From: Bacteroidetes bacterium ADurb.Bin008
GTDB lineage: Bacteria > Bacteroidota > Bacteroidia > Bacteroidales > Tenuifilaceae
Direction of reading: 5' to 3'
Assembly (NCBI GenBank): GCA_002071445.1
Contig: MWFE01000058.1
Location: forward strand, 1-41,202
DNA length: 41,202 nt
Position numbers and translations under genes: made by a program. The notes beneath the pieces were generated by a model. The model saw only the letters and a list, made by a program, of their open reading frames with translations. It ran no database searches and was not told where the DNA came from. Every line of letters starts with the position of its first letter. Position 1 is the stretch's first letter. Positions 1 to 8,825 of the stretch are shown here, piece after piece.

Positions 1-829
1 TCCTAAGGCTTTGTATTGCGTAAGGGTTATGCGTTGACGGATTGTAAACCCCGTGAGGATCGGGAAAGGAATCTATCACCTCGCCCTGAAAGTTTATAGC
101 GTAATAATAATATACGTTATCGAAACGACCACCTCTATAAATAAAGCCAAAGGGCTTGGGTACAAAGTTATAATTGGGTAGTACGAATATCGAAATTGTG
201 TCTAGGTCGTAATCGAGTTTTACAATATCAGTAAGATAAGTTCCGCTGTAGTTGCGCTGGTAGGAGATAAAGTATGACTCATCGAATGGGCTCTTAATCA
301 GCTTAAAATCATCAGTGGCCATATCGGCAAAGGTCCATTTCCGTGTAGAGAGCGTATCACCATTGGCATCAAAATCCAGTAGTATGCATCGACGGGGTAC
401 GCCTACACCACCGTAGCTTAACTTACCCGCTACCAGAAAACCACCATTTGGCTTCTCAACTACCTTAAACTCATTCATAACCTTGTAGTTATCCAAGGTA
501 TACCCCTTCTCCCACATCAGGTCGCCCTCCTCATTGAGGCGGTATAGCACCAGGTTGGTGTGCGTAACGGTGTAACCATCGTAAAAGAAACTACTTCCCA
601 CCACCAGGTAGCCTCCGCTGCTAACGGCAATGGCATCGTGGCCAACGTCTTCAGAGTCGGCCGTGCCTAGGGCCACCTGCCAGGCAAAGCCGTTGCCGTA
701 GCTAACGGAGTGGTCTCGGGCCGTATTGCCCGGTGGGGGCGAGCCACTCCACCATACGGCATGCTGCGCCACCAGCCAGCTACCGGAGGCAAGCATAAAG
801 ATTAGTAAAAAAATTGATCTGTGTTTCAT
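1..829 (-). CDS. Secreted protein of unknown function, N-terminal part only
   Basis: An open frame runs leftward from an ATG at 829-827 to the window edge with no stop, giving about 276 residues of N-terminal sequence. The first 22 residues are a clear signal peptide (MKHR, a hydrophobic run, then a VAQ cleavage site), so the protein is exported. The rest has repeated blocks of the type GGYLVVGSS... and GGFLVAGKLS..., each followed by a comparison of what was done or recorded (LYRLNEEGDLMWEKGY, ILLDFDANGDTLSTRKW). This pattern is common in Bacteroidota secreted beta-propeller-like proteins, which often carry a type IX sorting domain at the C-terminus; that end lies outside the window. No enzyme motif is visible. 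A promoter-like pair is present upstream on the same strand (882-912). The family assignment is inference from repeat texture. Confidence 0.75.
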   Translation of the reverse strand, partial: MKHRSIFLLIFMLASGSWLVAQHAVWWSGSPPPGNTARDHSVSYGNGFAWQVALGTADSEDVGHDAIAVSSGGYLVVGSSFFYDGYTVTHTNLVLYRLNEEGDLMWEKGYTLDNYKVMNEFKVVEKPNGGFLVAGKLSYGGVGVPRRCILLDFDANGDTLSTRKWTFADMATDDFKLIKSPFDESYFISYQRNYSGTYLTDIVKLDYDLDTISIFVLPNYNFVPKPFGFIYRGGRFDNVYYYYAINFQGEVIDSFPDPHGVYNPSTHNPYAIQSLR

Positions 830-881
830 AGGCATTTAGTTTTAGTTAGTAATTAGGTTAACGGGTATGTCACATTAAAGA

Positions 882-912
882 CAAAGCCAAGTTATAAAAT
901 AACACAATGCAA
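882..912 (-). promoter_or_regulatory. Putative promoter for the secreted protein at 1-829
   Basis: Read on the minus strand, TTG (912-910) is followed after 20 bases by TGGCTTTG (889-882), one mismatch from the Bacteroidota -7 element TAnnTTTG. It lies 53 bases before the ATG. The match is partial, so this is tentative. Confidence 0.3.
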
Positions 913-1125
913 TTCAAATAATTTTGTGAAATAAAATACACTTATGCGTTAAATAACGAAATGCCGTTATAAGATAAACATCCCCGGGTGAACATATATG
1001 CAGGCTGAGCAGTAAGAGTACTGCTTTGGGTTTGTAGAAAATTTTTTCTTTATCTCTGTCTATGTGTCCCCAACTCTTTATTTGTCGGGGTCGGTGTAAA
1101 TTAGTGAATTTGCTGATTTGTTGAT

Positions 1126-1190
1126 TTGCGTCTCTGCGTCTTAGCGGTTAAAAAGATATCACCACAAAGAGCACGGAGGGGCACAGAGTC
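1126..1190. repeat. REP-like imperfect inverted repeat
   Basis: In the intergenic region 830-1367, CTCTGCGTCTTAGCGGT (about 1132-1148) faces ACCACAAAGAGCACGGAGGGGCACAGAG-like sequence (1161-1188) across a short AT-rich spacer. The two arms are imperfectly complementary and both are rich in the words CTCTGCG, CACAGAG and GCACGGAG. Sequences of this style recur as intergenic palindromic elements in many environmental bacterial genomes. No transposase is nearby. The rest of 830-1125 holds no gene that I can support. Confidence 0.45.
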
Positions 1191-1332
1191 TATTAGTTCG
1201 ATTGTGTGTTGTTCAATCTTGTTTGTTCAAGGTATTGAAGCATTCAAAGCGGTGGGCTCAAACAGCCCTTCGGTGCAAACAAATAGTATTGCGTTATCCC
1301 TGTCCTGTACTTCCTGTTGCCTAAAGATTTTA

Positions 1333-1340
1333 TATCTTTG
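1333..1340 (+). promoter_or_regulatory. Putative -7 element for trpS
   Basis: TATCTTTG fits the Bacteroidota -7 consensus TAnnTTTG at every fixed position and lies 27 bases before the trpS ATG. No good TTTG is found at the usual upstream distance, so only the -7 half is supported. Confidence 0.4.
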
Positions 1341-1367
1341 CCTCGCAAATAAATGAGAAGGAACACT

Positions 1368-2357
1368 ATGGATATTGTTGTTAGTGGCATACGTTCTACT
1401 GGGAAACTGCATTTGGGCAATTACTTCGGTGCTTTGCAGAACTTTGTGAAGATGCAGCACGAAAACCATTGCTATTTCTTTATAGCCGATTTTCACTCCC
1501 TGACCACACATCCCACTCCCCAGGATTTGCATGGCTCGGTTAAGCAGGTGTTGGCCGAATACCTGGCTTGCGGTCTCGATCCCGAAGTGGCAACACTATA
1601 TGTGCAGAGCGATATTCCGGAAATCCCACAGCTATACCTGCTGCTCAATATGAATGCCTATATGGGTGAGCTGGAGAGGTGTACATCGTTCAAGGACAAG
1701 GTTCGCACCCAGCCAAACAACGTGAATGCCGGGCTTCTTACCTACCCTACCCTTATGGCCGCCGACATCATTATTCATAAGGCACACAAGGTGCCGGTAG
1801 GGAAGGATCAGGAGCAGCATCTGGAGATGACACGCACCTTTGCCAACAGGTTCAACAGACTTTACAATGTTGATTACTTCCCTGAGCCCGTACCCTACAA
1901 CTTTGGGAAACAGCTGGTAAAAATCCCCGGGCTTGATGGTAGCGGGAAGATGGGAAAATCGGAAGGCAATGCCATTTACCTTGCCGACGATGCTGAGACC
2001 ATACGCAAAAAAGTTATGAGGGCGGTAACCGATTCGGGTCCTACGGCGCCCAACCAGAAGAAACCCGAGGCCATTCAAAATCTTTACACCCTGATGGGCG
2101 TGGTTTCGCAACCCGATACCCTAAAGTACTACGAGGAGCAGTATAATAATTGCACCATCCGCTACGGCGATATGAAGAAACAGCTGGCCGAGGATATTAT
2201 TGCCTTTACATCGCCCATACGTGAGCGTATTGAAGCTATCCTTTCGGACAACGAATACCTCAGGCGTGTAGCCAAAATGGGAGCAGAGAAGGCACGCCAG
2301 AGCGCCTCCAAAACCCTTGATGAGGTAAGGCACATCATAGGATTCAGGGAGTTTTAA
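1368..2357 (+). CDS. trpS: Tryptophanyl-tRNA synthetase
   Basis: Class Ic aminoacyl-tRNA synthetase that charges tRNA-Trp with tryptophan in the cytoplasm. The 329-residue product has the usual length for bacterial TrpRS. The HIGH-type signature appears as STGKLHLGNY near the N-terminus, and the KMSKS-type signature as SGKMGKSEGN around residue 195; between them is the typical Rossmann core with GKDQEQHLEMTR. I start at the ATG at 1368 rather than the in-frame ATG at 1353, because AGAAGGA lies a suitable distance before 1368 and the protein then begins MDIVVSGIRSTG, as in relatives. The gene converges on the DUF2461 gene with only 3 bases between the stops, and I see no terminator hairpin there. 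Confidence 0.97.
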   Translation: MDIVVSGIRSTGKLHLGNYFGALQNFVKMQHENHCYFFIADFHSLTTHPTPQDLHGSVKQVLAEYLACGLDPEVATLYVQSDIPEIPQLYLLLNMNAYMGELERCTSFKDKVRTQPNNVNAGLLTYPTLMAADIIIHKAHKVPVGKDQEQHLEMTRTFANRFNRLYNVDYFPEPVPYNFGKQLVKIPGLDGSGKMGKSEGNAIYLADDAETIRKKVMRAVTDSGPTAPNQKKPEAIQNLYTLMGVVSQPDTLKYYEEQYNNCTIRYGDMKKQLAEDIIAFTSPIRERIEAILSDNEYLRRVAKMGAEKARQSASKTLDEVRHIIGFREF

Positions 2358-2360
2358 AGC

Positions 2361-3020
2361 CTACTCTTCCTCAATGGCCGTATTGATAAAGGCCACCAGC
2401 AGATACAAGGTTTTGAACACATCTGACACCCTTTCAATAAGCTTGGAAGAGGTCATTGCCATATCGTCTATGGGATGAATGGGCGAAATGTGCTTTAGCA
2501 TCAGGTATTTTGCCACGGGTGATTGGGATGAGAACCCCTGGGGCACCCGCTTAAGCGACTCCCTTTCCAGCGTTGGGAATACTTTTCGGAAAGCGTTGCT
2601 TTCAACTATTGCCAGAAATTTCTCGGGGTAGGTATCAATGTCCATCCTGATTCTTCGCATGGTGGCCGTGTCGGCCATGTATATCCCTCCCGATGCCATT
2701 GATGCGTTGGGTTCAACATGGAAGTAGTAGCCGCCAAAGCGGCTTTTCCTGCCGCCTCGGGCAATGAATGCCCCAAAGTTTGTCTTGTAGGGGGTTTTAT
2801 CGTGCGTGAATCGGATATCCCTATGAATCCTGAACAGACAATCCTTTGCCTCTAACAATCCCAGCGTAGGGTCAAACTCCTTGATAGCCGGAATCAGCAA
2901 CTCCACAAAGGCAACAAAGTTGCTCCTTGCCTCATCGTACCATTTCCGGTTTTGGTTGAACCATTCGCGATTGTTGTTCTCTTTCAACTGGGTTAAAAAT
3001 GATAGCGTATGGGCTAACAT
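2361..3020 (-). CDS. DUF2461 (TIGR02453) family protein
   Basis: A 219-residue soluble protein that I recognise as DUF2461/TIGR02453, a family widespread in Bacteroidota with no firmly established reaction. Hallmarks are the N-terminal block FLTQLKENNNREWFNQNR, the central DCLFRIHRDIRFTHDKTPYK and FGAFIARGGRKS with GGYYFHVEP after it. No signal peptide or membrane segment is visible. It is the last gene of the leftward group, 11 bases after the DUF3267 gene, so it is probably cotranscribed with it and with glmS. The family call is secure; its role is unknown. Confidence 0.85.
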   Translation of the reverse strand: MLAHTLSFLTQLKENNNREWFNQNRKWYDEARSNFVAFVELLIPAIKEFDPTLGLLEAKDCLFRIHRDIRFTHDKTPYKTNFGAFIARGGRKSRFGGYYFHVEPNASMASGGIYMADTATMRRIRMDIDTYPEKFLAIVESNAFRKVFPTLERESLKRVPQGFSSQSPVAKYLMLKHISPIHPIDDMAMTSSKLIERVSDVFKTLYLLVAFINTAIEEE

Positions 3021-3031
3021 GGGTAGGGGGA

Positions 3032-3583
3032 TTAATCGTTGTCAATAACAAAGTAACCGATCTTGTCGGGGTGGTCGGCAATAAGGGCATCCTTTTTCAG
3101 TCGCCTCATGGTGAAGAGCATAATGGCATCGCCTGCGGCAGCCAGCGTGAAGAGAAAGCCCAAGCAAGCAAGGAAACCGTTGCCAATGGTAAGGGCAATT
3201 ACCCAAGGGATGATTCCTGTGACAATAAGCGGAAGGGCTGTGCCAAGGGCATACTCTTTAAGCCTGAGTGGTTCTTTGCAATGGCAGTATGGTGCCAGAT
3301 ATTTCCAGTTGATGCCAAACCGGATGGATTTGAATCCATTTTTGGCGAAGCAGGCCCAGGCCACACCGTGTAGTCCTTCGTGAACAACAATTCCGATGAT
3401 AAAAATGGGAAACAGGTACTCGGATAGAATTGATAAGCCGGATTGAATTGGGCGATAACCCCACAAGGCAATGAAAGGAACAAGGCCTAACAGGGAAACA
3501 GGAACAATGCCCAGCATTGACAGCATGGTCATTTTAAGGGGGCCCATGGTATATTCTTTCCGCTTTTCTTCGGGCAGTTCCAT
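3032..3583 (-). CDS. DUF3267 putative membrane zincin metallopeptidase
   Basis: A 183-residue membrane protein with about four hydrophobic segments (around residues 21-41, 53-67, 113-136 and 139-155). The key feature is HEGLH at residues 68-72, an HExxH zinc site next to the second hydrophobic segment, as in the DUF3267 family of putative zincins. A later GDAIML near the last membrane segment may supply a third acidic ligand, as in site-2-type membrane proteases; this is inference. I start at the ATG at 3583; the upstream in-frame TTG gives three extra residues without support. It lies 16 bases after glmS. Substrate is unknown. Confidence 0.75.
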   Translation of the reverse strand: MELPEEKRKEYTMGPLKMTMLSMLGIVPVSLLGLVPFIALWGYRPIQSGLSILSEYLFPIFIIGIVVHEGLHGVAWACFAKNGFKSIRFGINWKYLAPYCHCKEPLRLKEYALGTALPLIVTGIIPWVIALTIGNGFLACLGFLFTLAAAGDAIMLFTMRRLKKDALIADHPDKIGYFVIDND

Positions 3584-3599
3584 TGGTGCCAAGGGGCGA

Positions 3600-5435
3600 T
3601 TATTCCACCGTTACGGATTTGGCAAGATTCCTAGGTTGATCAACATTGCAACCTCTCATAACGGCAATATAGTATGCCAGCAGTTGAAGCGGGATAATGG
3701 CAAGAAGCGATTCCACGATTTCGCTGGATTTGGGAATTTCAATTGCATAGTCGGAGATGTCGCGTATCAGCTTATCGCCTTCGGTTACAATGGATATTAC
3801 CACTCCGTCGCGGGCTTTAATCTCCTGAACGTTGCTGACCACCTTTTCGTAACTGTTATCTTGTGGCGCAATGACAACCACGGGCATTTTTTGGTCGATC
3901 AGCGCTATGGGGCCGTGTTTCATTTCGGCTGCCGGATAACCCTCGGCATGGATGTACGAAATTTCTTTGAGCTTAAGCGCGCCTTCGAGGGCCAGAGGGA
4001 AAAAGTAACCCCTGCCAAGGTAAAGGAAGTTGGTGGAATCCTTGAACACTTCTGCAACCTTTTCAACCTTGGGGCTCGACTCTAAAATTTTCTCAATCTT
4101 CTTGGGCACAGCCAACATTTCAGCGATCAGCTGCTCGTAATGATCCTGACTAATGATATCGCGTTTTCGGCCAAGGAGCAAGGCAATAAGCGTAAGAACA
4201 GTTACCTGAGCGGTGAAGGCCTTGGTTGAGGCAACCCCAATTTCCGGACCGGCATGGGTATATACTCCTGCATCGGTTTCGCGCGGGATGCTCGACCCCA
4301 CCACGTTGCATATGCCCAGCACCAGCGCTCCGGCACTTCGGGCAAACTTAATGGCAGCAAGGGTATCGGCAGTTTCACCGCTTTGGCTGATGGCTATCAC
4401 AATATCATCCTTGTAGATGATGGGATTTCTGTACCTGAACTCCGACGCGTATTCCACTTCAACGGGAATCCGTGCAAACTCTTCAATGAGGTATTCGCCC
4501 ACCAGCGCGGCATGCCACGATGTTCCACAGCCAATGAGGATTAACCTTTTGGCCTTCACCAGCCTTGGGAGCACAAGGTAAAGCCCGCCAAGGTGGATTT
4601 GTTTATGGTCGGCCGATATCCTCCCCCTGAAGGTATCCTCGATGCTGCGGGGTTGTTCGAAAATTTCCTTCAGCATGAAATGTTCAAAGCCATTCTTCTC
4701 AATCTCCTCAATATCAAGGTCAATTTTTTGAATATTCGGTATCAAAGCCTCATTTGCTATGGTTTTGAGCGTCAACTCGTTTTTACGAATGATGGCAATA
4801 TCGTTATCGTTTAGGAAGATAACGCTGTTGGTGTGCTCGATGATGGGCGTTGCATCCGAAGCAACAAAGTACTCATTGTCGCCAACGCCTATTACCAATG
4901 GGCTTCCTTTACGTGCTGCAATAAGCATGTTGGGCTCATCACGGCAAATAACCACAATGCCGTAGGCACCAACCACTTTGGTAAGTGCCAACCTTAGTGC
5001 TATTTCGGCTGAAATATTTCCCTTCAGGTAAATGTATTCGATCAGGTTAACCAGAATCTCGGTATCGGTATCGGATTTAAAAGTGTAGCCCCTCCGCTCT
5101 AACCGGCTTTTCAAAAGACCATAGTTTTCGATAATGCCATTGTGGATAATGATGAAATGCCCGTTCATGGACATGTGCGGGTGAGCGTTGCCATCGCTGG
5201 GGGTGCCATGGGTAGCCCACCGGGTGTGACCCATTCCGATAGTACCTTTTATTGGTACGTTGTTAATGGAGCTCTCCAGATCGGCTACTTTCCCCCTGCG
5301 TTTTTTAATAAAAGGTTCTCCGTTAACAATACAAATCCCTGTAGAATCGTACCCTCTGTATTCGAGCCGTTTAAGCCCGTTGAGCACAATGGGATAGGCC
5401 TCGCGGGATCCGTTGTATGCCACTATTCCACACAT
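3600..5435 (-). CDS. glmS: Glutamine--fructose-6-phosphate aminotransferase (isomerizing)
   Basis: Makes glucosamine-6-phosphate from fructose-6-phosphate and glutamine, the first committed step to UDP-GlcNAc for peptidoglycan and lipopolysaccharide. The 611-residue length is standard. Cys2 is the glutaminase nucleophile (MCGIVAY), followed by the class II amidotransferase motifs RRLEYRGYDS-like, GHTRWATHG and HNGIIENY. Two SIS sugar-isomerase domains follow (about residues 285-425 and 455-600), with ISQSGETADTLAA, GAYTHAGPEIGVASTKAFT-type sequence and the conserved C-terminal DQPRNLAKSVTVE. It sits 5 bases after the DUF4270 gene, in the leftward operon. I see no glmS ribozyme-like leader, as expected since the gene is internal to an operon. 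Confidence 0.98.
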   Translation of the reverse strand: MCGIVAYNGSREAYPIVLNGLKRLEYRGYDSTGICIVNGEPFIKKRRGKVADLESSINNVPIKGTIGMGHTRWATHGTPSDGNAHPHMSMNGHFIIIHNGIIENYGLLKSRLERRGYTFKSDTDTEILVNLIEYIYLKGNISAEIALRLALTKVVGAYGIVVICRDEPNMLIAARKGSPLVIGVGDNEYFVASDATPIIEHTNSVIFLNDNDIAIIRKNELTLKTIANEALIPNIQKIDLDIEEIEKNGFEHFMLKEIFEQPRSIEDTFRGRISADHKQIHLGGLYLVLPRLVKAKRLILIGCGTSWHAALVGEYLIEEFARIPVEVEYASEFRYRNPIIYKDDIVIAISQSGETADTLAAIKFARSAGALVLGICNVVGSSIPRETDAGVYTHAGPEIGVASTKAFTAQVTVLTLIALLLGRKRDIISQDHYEQLIAEMLAVPKKIEKILESSPKVEKVAEVFKDSTNFLYLGRGYFFPLALEGALKLKEISYIHAEGYPAAEMKHGPIALIDQKMPVVVIAPQDNSYEKVVSNVQEIKARDGVVISIVTEGDKLIRDISDYAIEIPKSSEIVESLLAIIPLQLLAYYIAVMRGCNVDQPRNLAKSVTVE

Positions 5436-5440
5436 TTCCG

Positions 5441-6748
5441 TTAAAGTTTAGTATAGGTTAGAATTAACTTCATCCTACGCTCATGGCTTCCGCTCCTAAG
5501 CACTACGCTATTAGCCCGGGTGTGAGTATAATAAGGCTCAATGTACAGCACTTTATCGGGGTTCCCGCCGGTTAGGATTTCTTGAATATAGAATGTTATA
5601 TTGAAAGAGTAGTAATTCTTGCTTTTGATGTATTTACCCCCGAATACTTCGCTATTGGTGTTGAAATCGGTTAGGGCGTAATACTTATTGCCAACCATTC
5701 GGTACATAAAAAGTCTTTCGACAATCGAATCGGATGGGAGGCTTGGATTATCCTCACGTTCAATGCGCAGTTCAGCTTTATGTATGGCCACGGGCATCGA
5801 GTCGAGCCAATTCCTGATATCCTCCAGCATAATAATACCCCTCGAGCCGTTGAGCCCTTTCAGGTAGAAATTCGATTCCTGCGGGTTTATGGTATCGTTA
5901 AAAATATTGCTGACCATCGAAAAGTCGTGCTGATAGTGGTTGTAGCGTACGCAAGCGTTGTTCATCAGATAGGTGAACGACATTGACGCGGTGTCCTGAT
6001 CCTTGTTCCTGTAGTAAACAACCAGTTTCGATTGTTCGGCATAATAGTCGAAGTAGTACATTCCCTTGGCGGGAGAGGAAAATTCCTCCTCGGTTTTTAC
6101 ATAGATGCCGTACAGATGTTTCGTAAAGTATTTGTTATCGGACATAGTCACCGAATCGACATTGATTAGCGTACTGTCGACCCAGCTCTTACTGATGGCA
6201 ATTTTCAGGATACTCTCGTCTCCGTTATATGGGTTCACACTTCTGCTTCCGATGGGTACGGGATGGTAAAAGTTGTCCACGAGAGCTAGCGCATTGTAAG
6301 TTGAGTCGTGGGCTAAGGAGTCGGATAGCTCGTAAATGCCAATTTTTATGGGTTGGTTACCCAGCTGCTCCTTAAGCTTTAGGTACAGGAAAACAGAGTC
6401 GATCTGCACGCTGTCACCGTAGCTGTGTTTAAGTTTACCGAGATTGAGCTGCGTAAGAAACGATGCCCGGGTTCTGCCGAACACCATATCGAAGGTTTCG
6501 CCAAGGGCGGCCTCCTTGAAAGCCATGGTGCTGACTGTATCGTAGGGCAAGGTATATGCCGATAGCCTAAAGTTGGTGTCTATCCTGACGTTGTATAAAT
6601 CGCCTGCTGTAACAAGGTCGCCCCCGAGGAAATCGGGGGGAGAAATACACTGCCACAGAAGGGGAGAAACGAACAGGCTTAAAACAATGAACTTGAGAAG
6701 GCGAATGGGTTTCACATGCTTGGTGAAAAGGCTAAAACTATTTATCAT
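5441..6748 (-). CDS. DUF4270 family lipoprotein
   Basis: A 435-residue predicted envelope protein of the DUF4270 family, which is nearly confined to Bacteroidota and has no known function. A basic stretch (K10 to K19) precedes a hydrophobic segment ending at Cys34 (PLLWQC), a poor but possible lipobox. The body has the family's beta-rich pattern, including DTVSTMAFKEAALGETFDMVFGRT and a C-terminal block ending in SGSHERRMKLILTYTKL. I chose the ATG at 6748, which overlaps the end of the upstream GT5-like gene by 11 bases; an ATG at 6760 is also possible. Between that gene and glmS, it repeats a gene neighbourhood common in Bacteroidales. Confidence 0.8.
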   Translation of the reverse strand: MINSFSLFTKHVKPIRLLKFIVLSLFVSPLLWQCISPPDFLGGDLVTAGDLYNVRIDTNFRLSAYTLPYDTVSTMAFKEAALGETFDMVFGRTRASFLTQLNLGKLKHSYGDSVQIDSVFLYLKLKEQLGNQPIKIGIYELSDSLAHDSTYNALALVDNFYHPVPIGSRSVNPYNGDESILKIAISKSWVDSTLINVDSVTMSDNKYFTKHLYGIYVKTEEEFSSPAKGMYYFDYYAEQSKLVVYYRNKDQDTASMSFTYLMNNACVRYNHYQHDFSMVSNIFNDTINPQESNFYLKGLNGSRGIIMLEDIRNWLDSMPVAIHKAELRIEREDNPSLPSDSIVERLFMYRMVGNKYYALTDFNTNSEVFGGKYIKSKNYYSFNITFYIQEILTGGNPDKVLYIEPYYTHTRANSVVLRSGSHERRMKLILTYTKL

Positions 6749-7562
6749 TGTTGTTGTCATTAATAATCTGATCGTAGAACTGATCGATTGGTGCCACAAA
6801 ATCTTTGCCGTCGTCGAATGGAAGAACGGTCATTCCCGATGTTTTAATATATTCGAGAACCGATTTGTTGATCTTTTTTTCTCCAATAATTACCCCATCG
6901 GAATAGTGCGTGGCAAATTTAATTAAGTTCAGATAGTTGGGCTCTTTAATGGGCTCAATATCCTTTTTGCTGATATTCTCCAGTTTAAGCTTGTTTTTCA
7001 AACTGCTATTGAGGGGTAAGTCAAATTCATCGTTGTAAACCGAGAACACAACCTTCGCTTTGCTAAAAATGGGGTCGTCCTTGTATGTTTTTTTGGCCAG
7101 AATGGGTATAAACGAGGTGAACCATCCGTGGCAATGGATAATGTCGGGTGCCCACCTGAGCTTTTTAACCGTTTCCATCACTCCGCGTGCAAAGAAAACG
7201 GCCCTCTCGTCGTTATCTTCAAAGTATTTACCGCTTTCATCGGTAAGTATATGCTTCCTGTGGAAATAGTCCTCGTTATCAATAAAATACACTTGCATTC
7301 TGGCGCTTTGAATGGAAGCCACTTTGATAATAAGCGGGTGATCGGTATCCTCTATCACCAGGTTCATGCCCGACAGCCTGATCACCTCGTGAAGTTGGTT
7401 TCGCCTTTCGTTGATTATACCCCACCGGGGCATAAACGTACGGATCTCTTTCCCTCGTTCCTGTATGGCCTGAGGTAAAACTCTTCCAACTTTCGATATA
7501 TTCGATTCAGGGAGATAGGGCATTATCTCCTGCGAAACGAATAGTACTTTTTTCCTTTTCAT
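6738..7562 (-). CDS. Stand-alone glycogen/starch synthase N-terminal domain (GT5-like)
   Basis: A 274-residue protein matching only the N-terminal catalytic domain of GT5 glycogen/starch synthases (about 480 residues when complete). Visible family sequence includes KKVLFVSQEIMPYLPES at the start, FFARGVMETVKKL, and WAPDIIHCHGWFTSFIP in the middle. The C-terminal GT-B domain that holds most of the ADP-glucose contacts is absent, and the usual KTGGL loop reads KVGRVL. Short GT5-like proteins next to panC and DUF4270 occur throughout Bacteroidales, so this is probably the normal local form, not a new truncation. True glycogen synthase activity is doubtful. It is the first gene of the leftward operon. 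Confidence 0.8.
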   Translation of the reverse strand: MKRKKVLFVSQEIMPYLPESNISKVGRVLPQAIQERGKEIRTFMPRWGIINERRNQLHEVIRLSGMNLVIEDTDHPLIIKVASIQSARMQVYFIDNEDYFHRKHILTDESGKYFEDNDERAVFFARGVMETVKKLRWAPDIIHCHGWFTSFIPILAKKTYKDDPIFSKAKVVFSVYNDEFDLPLNSSLKNKLKLENISKKDIEPIKEPNYLNLIKFATHYSDGVIIGEKKINKSVLEYIKTSGMTVLPFDDGKDFVAPIDQFYDQIINDNNNDK

Positions 7563-7590
7563 CTTCCCTTGAGTTATCCATCCTATGCAT

Positions 7591-7608
7591 ATTTTCCGGA
7601 TTTTCCGG
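7591..7608. repeat. Tandem 9-bp direct repeat in operon leader
   Basis: ATTTTCCGG occurs twice in immediate succession, 29 bases upstream of the start of the GT5-like gene. It lies within the transcribed leader if the -7 element at 7638-7645 is used. Function is unknown. Confidence 0.5.
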
Positions 7609-7637
7609 TAAGAGGAGTGTCAGGATGAAATAAATTA

Positions 7638-7645
7638 CAAAAGTA
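7638..7645 (-). promoter_or_regulatory. Putative -7 element for the GT5-like/DUF4270/glmS operon
   Basis: On the minus strand TACTTTTG matches the TAnnTTTG consensus at all fixed positions, 75 bases before the first ATG. Upstream is a long A/T tract. The expected TTTG at 19-21 bases is missing (a TTG lies at 14), so the -33 half is unsupported. The remainder of 7563-7965 is an AT-rich divergent promoter region with a small ATCGG-5-CCGAT hairpin at 7775-7789 and no gene. Confidence 0.45.
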
Positions 7646-7965
7646 TAAAAAAAAAATGACAATTATTTTTACTGCCCACCAACCATTTTTCAAATAGACA
7701 CATTTTAAAAGAGATGCGGGGTTTGCTGCGCCACATTTTTTTTAATTTCACATAACCTTTTTTGTTAGGTACTAATCGGAAAAACCGATAATGTTGTAAT
7801 TAGCTGTTAGGGAAGCATTGGGCAAGAGATATATTGTCACTTGTTCATTTTTTATAAAAATAAATTGAACCTTTGTATCTCTTTTTTAATAGAAAAATAG
7901 TCCGTTCCTTTGTGCATATTTTAAAAAAAGCATTGCGCCTAAAGTGTTGATATAGGGAATCAGGC

Positions 7966-8805
7966 ATGAAAGTTTTTCACACCATATCTCCCCTTGTTCA
8001 GTACCTCGACGAGTATAGAGGGAAGTCGAAAACTATTGGGTTTGTTCCCACCATGGGAGCCCTGCATGCAGGGCATATCTCATTGATAGAGGAGTCAGTT
8101 AGGCATGACGACCTGACCGTGGTTAGCATTTTCGTTAACCCCAATCAGTTCAACAACCCCGATGACCTGAAAAGGTACCCACGAAACCCTGACAGCGATA
8201 TTGTCATGTGTAAGCAGGCAGGTGCTTCTGTGGTGTTTATGCCCTCGGTGGAAGTTATTTATCCCGAACCCGACAAGAGGCAGTTCGATTTTGGGATATT
8301 AGACAAGGTGATGGAGGGAAAGTTTCGACCCGGTCATTTCAACGGGGTAGCGCAGGTTGTTAGCAGGCTGTTCGATATTGTCAAACCAAACAGGGCCTAT
8401 TTTGGCCAAAAGGATTTTCAGCAGCTGGCAATCATTAAGCGGATGGTTTGGGATTATTCAATGGATGTGGAAATTATTCCTTGCCCAACGGTGCGCGAAA
8501 GCGATGGGCTGGCAATGAGCTCGAGGAACACACTGCTGACACCACAGCAGCGTGCAAGTGCCCCATTAATATCAAAAATTCTTTTTGAAGCACGAAACAA
8601 AGCGCACTCTCACAGCGTTGATGAATTGTTGGCCTGGGTGGTTGACAGCATAAATCAGGATCCCTTGCTAAGGGTTGAGTATTTTAGCATAGTAAATGCC
8701 GTAACCCTTGAGGAGATTACCCAATGGAGCGATGCCGAAAATGTTGTGGGATGCATTGCCGTGAATGTGGGAGCCGTTAGGCTGATAGACAATGTGCTTT
8801 TTTAA
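7966..8805 (+). CDS. panC: Pantothenate synthetase
   Basis: Joins pantoate and beta-alanine with ATP to make pantothenate, the precursor of coenzyme A, in the cytoplasm. The 279-residue length is typical. The adenylate-forming HIGH-type motif is GALHAGH (His34 and His37), and the later KMSKS-type loop is [10 protein letters not shown] near residue 183. The blocks [11 protein letters not shown] and [16 protein letters not shown] are characteristic of PanC and bind pantoate and ATP. It starts a rightward group and is followed 20 bases later by panD, which makes its beta-alanine substrate, so the two steps are encoded together. Confidence 0.98.
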   Translation: MKVFHTISPLVQYLDEYRGKSKTIGFVPTMGALHAGHISLIEESVRHDDLTVVSIFVNPNQFNNPDDLKRYPRNPDSDIVMCKQAGASVVFMPSVEVIYPEPDKRQFDFGILDKVMEGKFRPGHFNGVAQVVSRLFDIVKPNRAYFGQKDFQQLAIIKRMVWDYSMDVEIIPCPTVRESDGLAMSSRNTLLTPQQRASAPLISKILFEARNKAHSHSVDELLAWVVDSINQDPLLRVEYFSIVNAVTLEEITQWSDAENVVGCIAVNVGAVRLIDNVLF

Positions 8806-8825
8806 CCTCTTCAAATAATTTGGAA

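Noticed and set aside
1126..1532. Frames on both strands around the trpS start
   Set aside because: One runs through the REP-like repeat, the other is antisense to trpS; neither looks like a protein.
3471..4085. 204-codon plus-strand frame inside glmS
   Set aside because: It is an antisense shadow of the highly conserved GlmS C-terminus.
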